A DNA stretch of 64,000 bases, taken from positions 186,001-250,000 of the forward strand of contig CAAEUE010000015.1 of the NCBI GenBank assembly GCA_900759015.1. The letters run 5' to 3'. Below are positions 44,470-54,376 of this stretch, one piece after another. The notes beneath the pieces were generated by a model. It had not been told where the DNA came from and did no database searches. It saw only the letters and a program-made list of their open reading frames with translations. The first letter of the stretch is position 1, and each line of letters begins with the position of its first letter. The position numbers and the translations under genes were made by a program. The stretch comes from Clostridia bacterium (GTDB lineage: Bacteria; Bacillota; Clostridia; TANB77; CAG-508).

Positions 44470-45579
44470 TTATTTATTTAAAGCCTCATCCATTACTTTA
44501 CTTAAATATTTCATACTATTTAAACATTGATCCATAGTGTTACCTGTTGCTCCTATTTCCATTATTGTAGCGGCTTTCGCAACATGTTGGTTATATCTAG
44601 AATTTCTTACCATAATTGGTTTGAATAAACCCGGATATAGTTCGTTACCCTTTTCTACAATTTTTATAGCATATTTTAAATTTTGTACCCACTGACTATG
44701 TGTAAGACCTCCCCCATCTGTTCCTATTACAAACATTATTTGAGCAACATAGTCATCTCCAATCTTAACTGTAGGAGCATATGTACCAGCTTCTCCAACT
44801 GCATCTCTATGTAAATCTATAACAATTTGGGTATTAGGATTTGCTGCTAAATCATTTTTTATACTAGTAAGAGATCTATTATATGATCCACTATATGCAG
44901 GATAGTCATGATATGTTTCATCATGTATTACATTAAACCCATAATTTGTTAACCTATCTTTTAACTCTCTTCCCACTCTTACAACAGAAAAATTTAAATC
45001 TGTTGTTCTAAAATTACCACTTGGTGTATATTCGAAACCTGTACTTTGTGTATAGCTTTCACAAGTATGTGTATGGTATATAATAATATCTTTTTTGTTT
45101 TCTAATTCTATGTCTGGAGTTAACATTTCTTGGGTCAATTCATATTTTGATTCATTTTTTATCTGTACTCCATTATACTCATTTGTATATTTAGCATTAA
45201 TATTTCCTCCTGATACTACTTCTGTTTGTAATCCCGTTTGTGCTTCTTCTGCACTTATCGTAGCTACTTGCGTTTGGTTCTGAATTTGAATTGTATTCTC
45301 ATCAGCTAGTTGTTCTGTTCCATTAGATTTTATATATTTACTCATTTGTAGTTCTGAGCTTAATATCTGTTCTGTATTATCTCTATCTATACTTTTAAAT
45401 TCTTTTAACGAATTTCCACTAGTAGAAATTATTGTATCTTCTATAACTGGAATAAATGATAAATCCTTTATTTTATCTTTTCCAAGCAACAATATTTTTA
45501 TTATAAGCATTATTAAAAAAGCTATTATAACTAAAGTCATAATAGCATTTTTTGCTTTTATTACTTTCATATTTATCAT
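44470..45579 (-). CDS. spoIIP: Stage II sporulation protein P (SpoIIP)
   Basis: 369 residues. ATG 45579 is chosen (AAGGGTG eight bases upstream; the GTG at 45600 lies before the site). An N-terminal transmembrane helix (about 10-30) anchors it. After a Gln/Thr-rich linker comes the SpoIIP domain with IIYHTHTCESY (first metal His), NVIHDETYHDYP, VIDLHRDAVGE (second His) and TIMEIGATGNT, which carries the conserved Glu. SpoIIP is an amidase and endopeptidase that, with SpoIID and SpoIIM, thins septal peptidoglycan during engulfment. With spoVT this is the second clear sporulation gene in the window. Confidence 0.94.
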   Translation of the reverse strand: MINMKVIKAKNAIMTLVIIAFLIMLIIKILLLGKDKIKDLSFIPVIEDTIISTSGNSLKEFKSIDRDNTEQILSSELQMSKYIKSNGTEQLADENTIQIQNQTQVATISAEEAQTGLQTEVVSGGNINAKYTNEYNGVQIKNESKYELTQEMLTPDIELENKKDIIIYHTHTCESYTQSTGFEYTPSGNFRTTDLNFSVVRVGRELKDRLTNYGFNVIHDETYHDYPAYSGSYNRSLTSIKNDLAANPNTQIVIDLHRDAVGEAGTYAPTVKIGDDYVAQIMFVIGTDGGGLTHSQWVQNLKYAIKIVEKGNELYPGLFKPIMVRNSRYNQHVAKAATIMEIGATGNTMDQCLNSMKYLSKVMDEALNK

Positions 45580-45652
45580 AAAATTTTCACCCTTGTACAC
45601 ATTACTTAAAATATATATATTCAGATTTTATAAAAATATGACAAGTATTTCG

Positions 45653-45753
45653 TGATTCGGAATTCGGAATTCGGGATTCGGGATTCGGGGACGTTCCTAA
45701 AATCCCGAATAAAAAAGGAACATCCCTAATCCCAGGAACGTCCCAAAAATCTC
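45653..45753. repeat. Dispersed palindromic repeat, copy 9, with tandem ATTCGG heptamers
   Basis: Five consecutive RATTCGG heptamers (45655-45689) run into GGGACGTTCC, then AAATCCCGAAT closes the palindrome; partial units GGAACATCCC and GGAACGTCCC follow. It lies between hisS and spoIIP. The arms read ATTCGGG/CCCGAAT, a compensated variant of the usual arms. Confidence 0.85.
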
Positions 45754-45764
45754 TACCAATATTC

Positions 45765-47081
45765 TTAATTTCTTATATTAGCTACAATTTCTGTTGCATC
45801 CATATTAATTTCTTTTTCTTCTCCAGTATTCATATTCTTTAACTTAATTTTATTTGAATTTATCTCATCATCACCGATGACTATTACATATGGTATTTCT
45901 AACTTATCTGCATATTTAAATTTAGCTTTTAATTTTTTATCATTCAAATAAATTTCTGTATTTATTCCTAATTTTCTTATTTCTGTAGCTAATTTTATTG
46001 GTTCTTCTAATTTTTCTGTAATTGGAATAATTAAAATATCAGAAATTGATTTTTTATCTGCTTTTATTATATTTAATTCATTTAATTTATAAAATAATCT
46101 AGTAAGCCCAATTGAAATTCCTACTCCAGGTAAGCTTTTATCTGTATAATATTCTGCTAGGTTTTCATATCTTCCACCAGAACATACACTTCCTAGTTCT
46201 CTATAATTATTTAAAAATGTTTCATATACTGTTCCTGTATAATAATCTAATCCTCTCGCAATTGTTAAATCAACTTTAAAATTAGCCTCTGGTACACCAA
46301 ATAACCTTACATTTTTAATAACTGTTTTTAATTCTTCTACACCTTTTTTATAAGTTTCATTAGCTATTCCTAGATTTTCTAATTTTTCCAACTTTTCATC
46401 AGATGTTCCTTCTATTTCTATAAAATTCATAATAGAATTTATTTGCTCTTCTTTTACCTCTAATTTTCTTAATTCTTCTATTACTGCTTCTTTTCCTATT
46501 TTTTCTATTTTATCAATTATTCTTAAAATCTCTGTAGCATTTTCTTTTTGATTTACTCCTTCAAATAAACCATTTAAGATTTTTCTATTATTAATTTTTA
46601 TAGTAAAATCTTCAAATCCTAATTCTCTAAAAAGTGTATAAATAATACTTGGAATTTCTGCATCATTTATTAAATCTAATTCTCCATCGCCAATTATATC
46701 AATATCACATTGATAAAACTCTCTATATCTTCCTTTTTGTGCACGTTCTCCTCTATATACTTTTCCTATTTGATATCTTCTAAAAGGAAAACTTAAACTA
46801 CCATAATTTTTTGCTACATATTTAGCAAGTGGAACTGTCAAATCAAATCTTAAAGCTAAATCACTATCTCCCTTTTGAAATCTATATATTTGTTTTTCTG
46901 TTTCTCCACCTGCTTTTGCAAGTAATACTTCTGCTGATTCAATTATTGGTGTATCTAATGGTAAAAATCCAAATTTTTCATATGTTTTTTGTATCTTTTC
47001 TTTCATTTGGTTAAATAATATCTGTTCATTTGGTAATAATTCCATAAAGCCAGATAAAGTTCTTGGTTCTATTCTTTCCAT
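45765..47081 (-). CDS. hisS: Histidyl-tRNA synthetase
   Basis: 438 residues from ATG 47081 (AAGGAG eight bases upstream). Class II motif 2 region ALRFDLTVPLAKYVA and RRYQIGKVYRGERAQKGRYR is textbook HisRS; the His-specific ARGLDYYTGTVYE and motif 3 GVGISIGLTRLF are present, and the C-terminal anticodon-binding domain is complete (DILIIPITEK onward). It charges tRNA-His. It follows the metallo-hydrolase and rel genes closely and is probably co-transcribed with them; no T-box is visible. Confidence 0.96.
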   Translation of the reverse strand: MERIEPRTLSGFMELLPNEQILFNQMKEKIQKTYEKFGFLPLDTPIIESAEVLLAKAGGETEKQIYRFQKGDSDLALRFDLTVPLAKYVAKNYGSLSFPFRRYQIGKVYRGERAQKGRYREFYQCDIDIIGDGELDLINDAEIPSIIYTLFRELGFEDFTIKINNRKILNGLFEGVNQKENATEILRIIDKIEKIGKEAVIEELRKLEVKEEQINSIMNFIEIEGTSDEKLEKLENLGIANETYKKGVEELKTVIKNVRLFGVPEANFKVDLTIARGLDYYTGTVYETFLNNYRELGSVCSGGRYENLAEYYTDKSLPGVGISIGLTRLFYKLNELNIIKADKKSISDILIIPITEKLEEPIKLATEIRKLGINTEIYLNDKKLKAKFKYADKLEIPYVIVIGDDEINSNKIKLKNMNTGEEKEINMDATEIVANIRN

Positions 47082-47096
47082 ATTTTCCACTCCTTG

Positions 47097-47744
47097 TTAA
47101 TCTATATTTGGTTTAGCTTCCAAATAAATTGGTTTTTCATCCCCTATTCTTGTTGGCTTTCCATGTCCTGGATATACTATTGTATTTTCAGGTAATATTA
47201 ATAATTTCTTTATTATAGAATTCATAATAGAGTCAAAATCACTTGTAGGTAGATCTACTCTTCCCCAGGCCCCTTTAAATAATGTGTCTCCTGAAAATAG
47301 CATTTCTTCTTTTTCACAATACAAAGAAGTTCCGTCATCAGTATGCCCTGGAGTATAAATAACTCTAAACTCTAAATCTCCAACATGTAAAATGTCATCA
47401 TCATCTACAATACTATCTTCTTTTACATATATTGGAGGAAGCCCAATATATTCTGCAAGTACAGGAACTCTATTTTCTAAATTTTCTCTTCCTTTTCTGT
47501 GAATTAGGACTTTTCCTCCTTTTTCTTTTTTTAATTCATTTACGCCATTTATATGATCAGCATGACAATGAGTTAAATAAATATATACTAATTCTGCCCC
47601 TAAGGTATCTAAAATTTCTATAATTTTAGGCACCTCCCCTGCTGGATCTATTACCATTGCTTTTTTTTGAGTTTCATCTATTATTACATAGCAATTAGTC
47701 TCACCAACAAATTTCATTTGTACTTTTATTCTTTTTAGTATCAT
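47097..47744 (-). CDS. Metallo-beta-lactamase-fold hydrolase (glyoxalase II-like, YqgX type)
   Basis: 215 residues. The metal-binding motif is THCHADHINGV (58-68), followed by YTPGHTDDGTS and LFSGDTLFKGAWGR, and a final His in YPGHGKPT. These place all five to six zinc ligands. The layout is that of small glyoxalase II-like thioester hydrolases commonly encoded beside rel and hisS in Firmicutes. Substrate unknown; hydroxyacylglutathione hydrolysis is unlikely in an organism of this kind, so bacillithiol-type or other thioesters are possible (inference). Confidence 0.9.
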   Translation of the reverse strand: MILKRIKVQMKFVGETNCYVIIDETQKKAMVIDPAGEVPKIIEILDTLGAELVYIYLTHCHADHINGVNELKKEKGGKVLIHRKGRENLENRVPVLAEYIGLPPIYVKEDSIVDDDDILHVGDLEFRVIYTPGHTDDGTSLYCEKEEMLFSGDTLFKGAWGRVDLPTSDFDSIMNSIIKKLLILPENTIVYPGHGKPTRIGDEKPIYLEAKPNID

Positions 47745-47755
47745 AAAAAACTCCT

Positions 47756-49954
47756 TTATTTCTTCCTTGTTACCTCATATACACTATCCACTTTTCTTAG
47801 TTCTTTTAATACTTTATTTAATTCTTCAATATTTTCTACTTCTATTGTTATCTCTATTGTAGCAATATGTTCTTTTGTTGCTTTAGAATTCAAGCCCATT
47901 AGTTTTGTTTTCAAATTACTTAAAACTTGAATTACATCTGCAAGTAATCCTGATCTATCATTTGCAAATACAGTAATATCTACATTGTATGATGCTGCTT
48001 TTTCTGTATACCAGTATACATCTATAATTCTGTCTTCTTCTTTTAATAAGTCTTTTACATTTACACAATCTGTTCTATGTACAGAAACACCTCTTCCTTT
48101 TGTAATATATCCAATTATATTATCTCCTGGAACTGGATTACAACATTTTGAAAGTTTTACTAAACAATTATCTATTCCTTTTACTACAACACCTGTGCTA
48201 GATGGTTTTACAGTTTTTCTTTTACTTGTTAATTCTTCTATTTTTTGTTCAATATTTTCTTCTTTATGACTCTTTCTGTATTCCTCTAACATTCTAGATA
48301 TAATTTTTACTTGTGATATTGCACCAAATCCAACACTTGCATACATATCTTCTAAGTTTTTAAACTTATATCTATCTAATGCTGCATTTACGTAATCTTG
48401 TTTAAATAATTCGTCATGACTAATTCCAATTCTCTTTATTTCTTTTTCAATTAAGTCTTTTCCTTTTTCAATATTTTCTGACCTTTGTTCTTTCTTAAAC
48501 CATGATTGTATTTTACTTTTTGCTTTTGTTGTTTTTATAAATTTAAGCCAATCCCTACTAGGTCCTTTTTGAGAATCAGATGTCATAATTTCTACAATAT
48601 CTCCACTTTGCAATTTTGTAATTATTGGCATCATTTTACTGTTTATCTTACAACCAACCATATGATTTCCAATCTCTTCATGGATGCTATATGCAAAGTC
48701 TATAGGAGTTGCATCTCTTGGTAATACTAATATTTTTCCCTTTGGTGTAAAGACATATACTTCATCTTCGAACAATTCTGTTTTTAATGTATTTAAAAAC
48801 TCTTGTGGATCTTTCATATCTTGTTGCCACTCTAATGTTTCTCTAAGCCATGCAAGCTTATCTTTAGTAACTGTGACAACTTGTTTTCCTTTTTTACCAT
48901 AATTTGCCTCTTTGTATGCCCAGTGTGCAGCTATACCATATTCTGCAATTCTATGCATTTCCCATGTACGAATTTGTACTTCGAATGGAGTTCCCTTTTC
49001 TCCTAATAATGTTGTATGTATAGATTGGTACATATTAGGTTTTGGTACAGCTATATAATCTTTAAATCTTCCTGGCATTGGACTATACATTTCATGAACT
49101 ACACCTAATGCAGCATAACAATCTTTTACAGAATTAACTAATATTCTTAATGCAAATAAATCATAAATTTGATCTAATGTTTTATTATCTCTTTTCATTT
49201 TTCTATATATTGAATATAAGTGCTTTGCTCTTCCTGTAACTTCTGCTTCTATTTTCTGTTTTTTTAATTGTCCCCTAATATCATCCATTATTTTTTCTAT
49301 GAATTGAAGTCTTTCTTCTCTCTTCTTATCTATACCTTCAACTAATTCCCTATATTCTTCTGGATATAAATATTTAAAAGCTAAATCTTCTAGTTCCCAT
49401 TTTAATGAATAAATACCTAAACGATTTGCAAGTGGAGCATATAATTCCATAGTTTCTTTAGCATTAGCAATTTGCCTATCTCTTCTTAAATATTTTAATG
49501 TACGCAAATTATGTAGTCTATCTGCTAACTTTATTATTATTACTCTAATATCTTTTCCCATAGCAAGGAACATTTTTCTGTAATTTTCCACTTGACGCTC
49601 TTCTGTACTTGCTTGATATCTTAATTCGCCAAGTTTAGTAACACCTGCAACCATATTAGCTATTTCTTCACCAAAATCTCTTACTAAATCTTCGTGTGTA
49701 GCATCAGTATCTTCAACAACATCATGTAATAATGCTGCACAAATTGTAGCTTCATCTAATCCAATATCTGCTAAAATATATGCTACTTGAACAGGGTGAA
49801 TTATATATGGTTCTCCAGATTTTCTACATTGAGTTCCATGTTTTTCTTTTGCATAATTATATGCTTTTATTATAAGCTTTGTATCTGCCCATCTCTTTTT
49901 TTGTTTTACCAAACTAATTATATCTTCTATTGTTTTATTCTGTACTTCTGACAT
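47756..49954 (-). CDS. rel: Bifunctional (p)ppGpp synthetase/hydrolase Rel
   Basis: 732 residues, full length. The hydrolase HD domain has HPVQVAYILADIG and LLHDVVEDT; the synthetase domain has RFKDYIAVPKPNMYQSIHTT; TGS follows (FTPKGKILVLPRDATPIDFA) and an ACT domain ends the protein (VDITVFANDRSGLLADV). Both enzymatic sites look intact, so the protein both makes and degrades the stringent-response alarmone. ATG 49954 is preferred to the one at 49960, which sits directly against the GGGGG site. It follows recJ by 11 bases, the usual Firmicutes arrangement. Confidence 0.96.
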   Translation of the reverse strand: MSEVQNKTIEDIISLVKQKKRWADTKLIIKAYNYAKEKHGTQCRKSGEPYIIHPVQVAYILADIGLDEATICAALLHDVVEDTDATHEDLVRDFGEEIANMVAGVTKLGELRYQASTEERQVENYRKMFLAMGKDIRVIIIKLADRLHNLRTLKYLRRDRQIANAKETMELYAPLANRLGIYSLKWELEDLAFKYLYPEEYRELVEGIDKKREERLQFIEKIMDDIRGQLKKQKIEAEVTGRAKHLYSIYRKMKRDNKTLDQIYDLFALRILVNSVKDCYAALGVVHEMYSPMPGRFKDYIAVPKPNMYQSIHTTLLGEKGTPFEVQIRTWEMHRIAEYGIAAHWAYKEANYGKKGKQVVTVTKDKLAWLRETLEWQQDMKDPQEFLNTLKTELFEDEVYVFTPKGKILVLPRDATPIDFAYSIHEEIGNHMVGCKINSKMMPIITKLQSGDIVEIMTSDSQKGPSRDWLKFIKTTKAKSKIQSWFKKEQRSENIEKGKDLIEKEIKRIGISHDELFKQDYVNAALDRYKFKNLEDMYASVGFGAISQVKIISRMLEEYRKSHKEENIEQKIEELTSKRKTVKPSSTGVVVKGIDNCLVKLSKCCNPVPGDNIIGYITKGRGVSVHRTDCVNVKDLLKEEDRIIDVYWYTEKAASYNVDITVFANDRSGLLADVIQVLSNLKTKLMGLNSKATKEHIATIEITIEVENIEELNKVLKELRKVDSVYEVTRKK

Positions 49955-49970
49955 AAGCATTCCCCCTTAT

Positions 49971-51659
49971 CTAATAGCTTTTTCTAATGTCTTTCATATT
50001 TATTTGTATAGAACTAAATCCATTAAAACTATTAATCTCTAAAGTTCCAACTACATCTATTCTATCTCCAATTCTATATTCCTCTGCTAAATATCCTAGT
50101 TCAAATCCTATTGCATTAATTACAAAATTTTCATCTCTTAATGTAAGTTTTAAATGTCTTCCTTCTGAAAGTGCTCTTATAGAATCTATTTTTAGATTTC
50201 TTATTAAAAATAATGGCACTTTATTTGCTTCTCCAAAAGGTTCTAGAATACTTAAACTTTTTACTAACTCCATATTAATATCTTTTAATTTTAATTCATC
50301 ATCAATATATATTATCGGTACTAATTCTTTAATATTTTTCTCTTTAGCAATTTGTTCAAATCTTTCCTTAAATTTCTCAAGATTCTCCTTTTTTAGAGTA
50401 AGACCAACCGCCATAGAATGTCCACCATATTTTTCTAGTAAATCTTCACATTTTGTTAGTCCTTCATACAAATCAAATCCTGGTACACTTCTTCCTGACC
50501 CTTTAGCCATATCATCCTCAAAACTTAATAATATACTTGGCTTATAATATTTATCTGTTACTTTTGAAGATACAATCCCAATAACACCATGATGCCAGCC
50601 TTTTCCCCCTAAAACTATTGAATTTTTTTCATCTAAATGATTTCTATCAATTTCCTGTACAGCTTCTTCATAAATTGCTTTTTCGGTACTTTGTCTTAAT
50701 GTATTATATTCGTTTAATTCTTTAGTAATTTTGGTTGCACTTTCTAAATCTTCTGATAAAAATAATTTTAACGCTTCTTCTTCGTGTCCCATTCTTCCAC
50801 AAGCATTTATTCTAGGTGCAACACCAAATGAAATCGTATTTGAATCTATTTCTTTATAGCCTGAACTTTTTATTAATTCTCGTAATCCTAAATTTCTAGT
50901 AACTTTTATTAGCATTAACCCAAGTTTAGCTATAGTTCTATTTTCACCTTCTAGTGGAACTATATCTGATATTGTTCCAACACATACCAAATCTAAGTAT
51001 TTTAAATACTCTTCTGGCTTAATTTCTAATTTTATAGAAAGTGCTTGTATTAATTTAAATACAACTCCTACTCCTGCTAAAGATCTAAAAGGATATGTAT
51101 TGTCTTTTCTTTTTGCATCGATTACAGCAAGTGCATTTGGAAGTTTTTCTCCTACTTCGTGATGATCTGTAACAATTACATCCATTCCTAAGCTTACCGC
51201 ATAGTCGACTTCTTCTATTGCAGAAATTCCACAATCTACTGTAATTATTAAATCTATATTTCTTTCTTTTATTGTGTCTATAGCATTTTTATTTAAACCA
51301 TATCCTTCATGTAATCTATTTGGTATATATGTATCTACTGGTATTCCCCTATCCATTAGATATTTTTTAAGAACAGTAGTACTTGTTATACCATCTACAT
51401 CATAATCGCCATATATTAGAATTTTTTCTTTATTATTAATAGCTTCTATTATTCTTTCCACTGCAATATCCATTCCTGTAAACAAAAACGGATCATGAAA
51501 ATCATCTCTTGTAGGTGTTATAAATATTCTTACATCTTCATCATTTACAACATGTCTATTAACAATAATTTTTCCTATTACTTTATTTAAATTATATTTT
51601 TCACATATTTCATCTACTAGTTTTTCATCCGAATTATAAAATTCCCATTTTTTTATCAT
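49971..51659 (-). CDS. recJ: Single-stranded-DNA exonuclease RecJ
   Basis: 562 residues, close to the short (E. coli-like) size rather than the long Bacillus form. DHH-family motifs: LIYGDYDVDGITST (motif I), ITVDCGISA, VTDHHEVGE (the DHH motif), then the DHHA1 domain with WHHGVIGIVSSKV and GGHSMAVGLTL. An OB-fold ends the protein. RecJ degrades single-stranded DNA 5' to 3' in recombination and repair, using manganese or magnesium. It heads the recJ-rel-hydrolase-hisS run, with TGAGGAG before the ATG. Confidence 0.95.
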   Translation of the reverse strand: MIKKWEFYNSDEKLVDEICEKYNLNKVIGKIIVNRHVVNDEDVRIFITPTRDDFHDPFLFTGMDIAVERIIEAINNKEKILIYGDYDVDGITSTTVLKKYLMDRGIPVDTYIPNRLHEGYGLNKNAIDTIKERNIDLIITVDCGISAIEEVDYAVSLGMDVIVTDHHEVGEKLPNALAVIDAKRKDNTYPFRSLAGVGVVFKLIQALSIKLEIKPEEYLKYLDLVCVGTISDIVPLEGENRTIAKLGLMLIKVTRNLGLRELIKSSGYKEIDSNTISFGVAPRINACGRMGHEEEALKLFLSEDLESATKITKELNEYNTLRQSTEKAIYEEAVQEIDRNHLDEKNSIVLGGKGWHHGVIGIVSSKVTDKYYKPSILLSFEDDMAKGSGRSVPGFDLYEGLTKCEDLLEKYGGHSMAVGLTLKKENLEKFKERFEQIAKEKNIKELVPIIYIDDELKLKDINMELVKSLSILEPFGEANKVPLFLIRNLKIDSIRALSEGRHLKLTLRDENFVINAIGFELGYLAEEYRIGDRIDVVGTLEINSFNGFSSIQINMKDIRKSY

Positions 51660-51736
51660 TCACTTTCTCCTCATATTATACAATTTGTACAATATTGTAT
51701 ACCATTTTCTGTTTTTTTAAAAGAGGTTTACAATAA

Positions 51737-52426
51737 TTATCTAATAAAATTTAATATACATCCCATTATTGTATAAATTGCTAATAAATATAATTTTGAA
51801 GATATTAATTTATAACAGGTATATTTTATTCCTACATCATTCAATTTTTCATATTCTTCTACTATTTCATCTGTTTCTTTTACTTGATTTTCTTCTAAAT
51901 ATTCTTTTGCAATATATTTTGCTTTAGTCATTGCTTCTATTTCTAGGTAACTTCTTATTACATAAAAAATAATTATACAAATTAATATACTTGCACTAAA
52001 TAACGCATATTGAGTTATAACTCCTGCAATAGTTAATATCATTGTTATTAACCAAAATATATTTAACAAATTCGCAAAAATATAATTGAACCACAATATT
52101 TTTTTATTTTGAGTTGAATGAATACATTCATGGGCAATTGTTTGTACTCTTGTAAAATATTTTTTGTCTTTATTCAAAATAATTTTATCTGTTGCTATAA
52201 AGTAAAAACAATTTGTATTTTCTTGTTCCTCTATTTTCACTTTCTCATTTTTTAATTTTTTTAGAATATCTTTGCATATATCCATATTATCTGGAAGTTT
52301 TTGAACTATATTATTTAATTTTTCATTATTTGCTATTTGCATTATTATTTTTTTATTACTTCCTAACATAATCTTTAAAATAACTATTGTAATTACTACT
52401 AATATAAAAATAATTAAACTTTCCAT
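51737..52426 (-). CDS. Membrane protein with an HExxH zinc-metallopeptidase-like motif
   Basis: 229 residues with an N-terminal helix (about 4-20), a soluble stretch, then two central helices (about 120-165) and a C-terminal helix (205-225). Between the first parts lies IAHECIHSTQ, an HExxH metallopeptidase motif followed by helices, resembling the arrangement of YugP/Zn_peptidase_2 and M48-like membrane proteases. A third zinc ligand is not certain. Substrate unknown. The ribosome binding site is weak, and a terminator for the upstream ylbF gene lies just before it. Confidence 0.55.
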   Translation of the reverse strand: MESLIIFILVVITIVILKIMLGSNKKIIMQIANNEKLNNIVQKLPDNMDICKDILKKLKNEKVKIEEQENTNCFYFIATDKIILNKDKKYFTRVQTIAHECIHSTQNKKILWFNYIFANLLNIFWLITMILTIAGVITQYALFSASILICIIIFYVIRSYLEIEAMTKAKYIAKEYLEENQVKETDEIVEEYEKLNDVGIKYTCYKLISSKLYLLAIYTIMGCILNFIR

Positions 52427-52435
52427 AAAACAAAA

Positions 52436-52461
52436 TAGGGATATATCTAAAATATATCCCT
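52436..52461 (-). terminator. Terminator of the ylbF-like gene
   Basis: On the minus strand GGGATATA and TATATCCC form an 8-base stem around TTTTAGA, followed by TATTTTGTTTT, 13 bases past the ylbF stop. Confidence 0.7.
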
Positions 52462-52473
52462 TCCCCCTTATCT

Positions 52474-52809
52474 TTATCCTATAACATCTTTTATTGCTTC
52501 GCTTATAATTTTATTTATATCTGTTACCATGACACTAAATCTCATTTCAGCTTCTAAATAATTTTTAGCAATTTCATTTTGATATAGTTCTGTATATAAA
52601 TTTTGTAATTTTACACTTAATTCATTTGCATTTGACTCACCTTTTAGCATTGCTTTTTGAGCTTCTACCCTTAGTTTATCAAATTCATCGATTTTACTTT
52701 TTACTTCTGTATTAGATTCTATTTGTTGTTTTGAATTTTTATATGCTTTATATTCATCTGTTTGTTTTATTTCTGATGCTAATCTATTTGCTGTATCATA
52801 AATATTCAT
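52474..52809 (-). CDS. YlbF/YmcA family regulator
   Basis: 111 residues, all helical. NIYDTANRLASEIKQTDEY at the start and the central DEFDKLRVEAQKAML match the Com_YlbF family, whose members (YlbF, YmcA) form the Y-complex that acts with RNase Y on mRNA processing, competence and sporulation in Bacillus. It is probably the first or only gene of a short unit with the GlgA-like gene 17 bases upstream. It ends before a clear terminator. Confidence 0.82.
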   Translation of the reverse strand: MNIYDTANRLASEIKQTDEYKAYKNSKQQIESNTEVKSKIDEFDKLRVEAQKAMLKGESNANELSVKLQNLYTELYQNEIAKNYLEAEMRFSVMVTDINKIISEAIKDVIG

Positions 52810-52826
52810 TTTTTAGCCTCCTATTT

Positions 52827-54119
52827 TTAAGCATATGCATGTCTTTTCTTGAAGCTTAGTAAATTTGTAATCTCTCCTTGTGTATTCTTTGCTTTCTTTG
52901 TTTTCTTTGCTTTTTCTTGTTCTAATTCTCTTCTTTGTTTTTCTGCCATTGTTTGACATATTGCTTTTTGATATATGAAATGTGTATCTTGTGCTATTTT
53001 TGTCCAGTTATATTGTGCTTTTACCTTTGCTTTAGCTGCTCTTGAAACTTGTGCACATAAATCTGGATTATATAATAGCTCTAATATTGAATCTGCAATT
53101 GAATTTGGATTTCCAGCATAACTCTTCATTCCATTTTCTCTATGTTGAACTATTTCGTTTAACCCTCCAACATCTGAAACTACTACTGGTGTTCCTGATA
53201 GCATTCCCTCTAGTGCAACTACACCAAATGGTTCATATGTACTTGGGAATACTGCTACATCTGCACATTTATACATTTTAGTTACTTGATTTAAATTTAA
53301 GTAACCTGTAAAATACACTTTATTTTCTATTCCTAATCTTCTAACTTCATCTCTTAATTCATCTATCATTCCGCCTTTTCCGGCTATTATTAATTTTGAA
53401 TCATGATATCCATTTAATACTTTTGGCATTGCTGCTATTAAATTTTGAATTCCTTTTTCGTAAACTAATCTACCTACATAAAGAATTATTTTTTCATTAT
53501 CTGCAGCATATTGTCTTCTAAAGTCGTAATCTCTTTCTACTCCATTATATAAATTTAAATTAACACCATTTGGTACTACATTTATCTTTTCGTATGGTAA
53601 ACCAAATAATCTTTGTAATTCATTTTTCATATAATTACTATTTACTATTACTTCTGTTGCTTCATATGTTAGCATCCATTCTGTATCATTAATATATCTT
53701 TGTACTTCATCATGTATTCCAGAATTTCTTCCTGATTCTGTTGCATGTATTGTTGCTATAATTGGTATTTTGAATGAATCTTTTAAGGTTTTTGCTGCAT
53801 ATGCTACTAACCAGTCATGAGCATGTATTACATCAAATGGGCCTTCTTTACTTATTAATTCTGTTGCTTTTGATATTAAGTTAAAGTTTAATTGCATAAT
53901 CCAATCTATAAAATTATTTGGATTAATCATATAGTTATTTACTCTATATACTTTAACACCATTATCATCTTCGAAGTCTTCTACATTTCCTTCCTTATAT
54001 GTAACTACTGTTACCTCATGACCATCTTTTATTAGTCTATGAGATAAATCATGCACTACTCTTGCGATTCCCCCTACTACTCTTGGTGGATATTCCCATG
54101 TTAGCATTAATATTTTCAT
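52827..54119 (-). CDS. GT4 family glycosyltransferase, glycogen-synthase (GlgA)-like
   Basis: 430 residues. The N-terminus MKILMLTWEYPPRVVGGIA with the K-x-GG acceptor loop and the later VHAHDWLVAYAAKTL are typical of bacterial starch/glycogen synthases and related GT4 enzymes; VGRLVYEKGIQNLI and STYEPFGVVALEGMLSGTPV are the donor-binding and catalytic-Glu regions. It is shorter than classical GlgA (about 480). It probably extends an alpha-glucan or glycosylates another acceptor; no other glycogen gene is next to it. A Lys-rich tail (KKTKKAKN) ends the protein. Confidence 0.85.
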   Translation of the reverse strand: MKILMLTWEYPPRVVGGIARVVHDLSHRLIKDGHEVTVVTYKEGNVEDFEDDNGVKVYRVNNYMINPNNFIDWIMQLNFNLISKATELISKEGPFDVIHAHDWLVAYAAKTLKDSFKIPIIATIHATESGRNSGIHDEVQRYINDTEWMLTYEATEVIVNSNYMKNELQRLFGLPYEKINVVPNGVNLNLYNGVERDYDFRRQYAADNEKIILYVGRLVYEKGIQNLIAAMPKVLNGYHDSKLIIAGKGGMIDELRDEVRRLGIENKVYFTGYLNLNQVTKMYKCADVAVFPSTYEPFGVVALEGMLSGTPVVVSDVGGLNEIVQHRENGMKSYAGNPNSIADSILELLYNPDLCAQVSRAAKAKVKAQYNWTKIAQDTHFIYQKAICQTMAEKQRRELEQEKAKKTKKAKNTQGEITNLLSFKKRHAYA

Positions 54120-54278
54120 TTACATAAGCCCCTTTCGATATACATTTTCTTTAGTAATTTTTTTCTCCGCATACTAGTTTATATTGTATATAAAATTTCG
54201 ACAATTGTAAATAACTTTTTTGTAAAATATTGAATTTTTTTGTAGTTTTTTTATAACGATTTTTTTCACTTTTTTATT

Positions 54279-54308
54279 TTGATTTTAATATAATTTACAA
54301 GATAATAT
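54279..54308 (+). promoter_or_regulatory. Likely promoter of asnB
   Basis: TTGATT (54279-54284) and TAATAT (54303-54308) with an 18-base spacer, about 70 bases before the ATG. The remainder of the 257-base gap between the divergent GT4 and asnB genes shows no other structure than AT-rich sequence. Confidence 0.5.
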
Positions 54309-54376
54309 TTTAATGTAAAAGTTCTTTATACACATAAAGTTACTTTTTATATTTATGTAAATTTGGAGGTGTTTTT

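Noticed and set aside
47082..47096. T-box or separate promoter before hisS
   Set aside because: Only 15 bases separate hisS from the upstream gene; it is read through from the rel unit.
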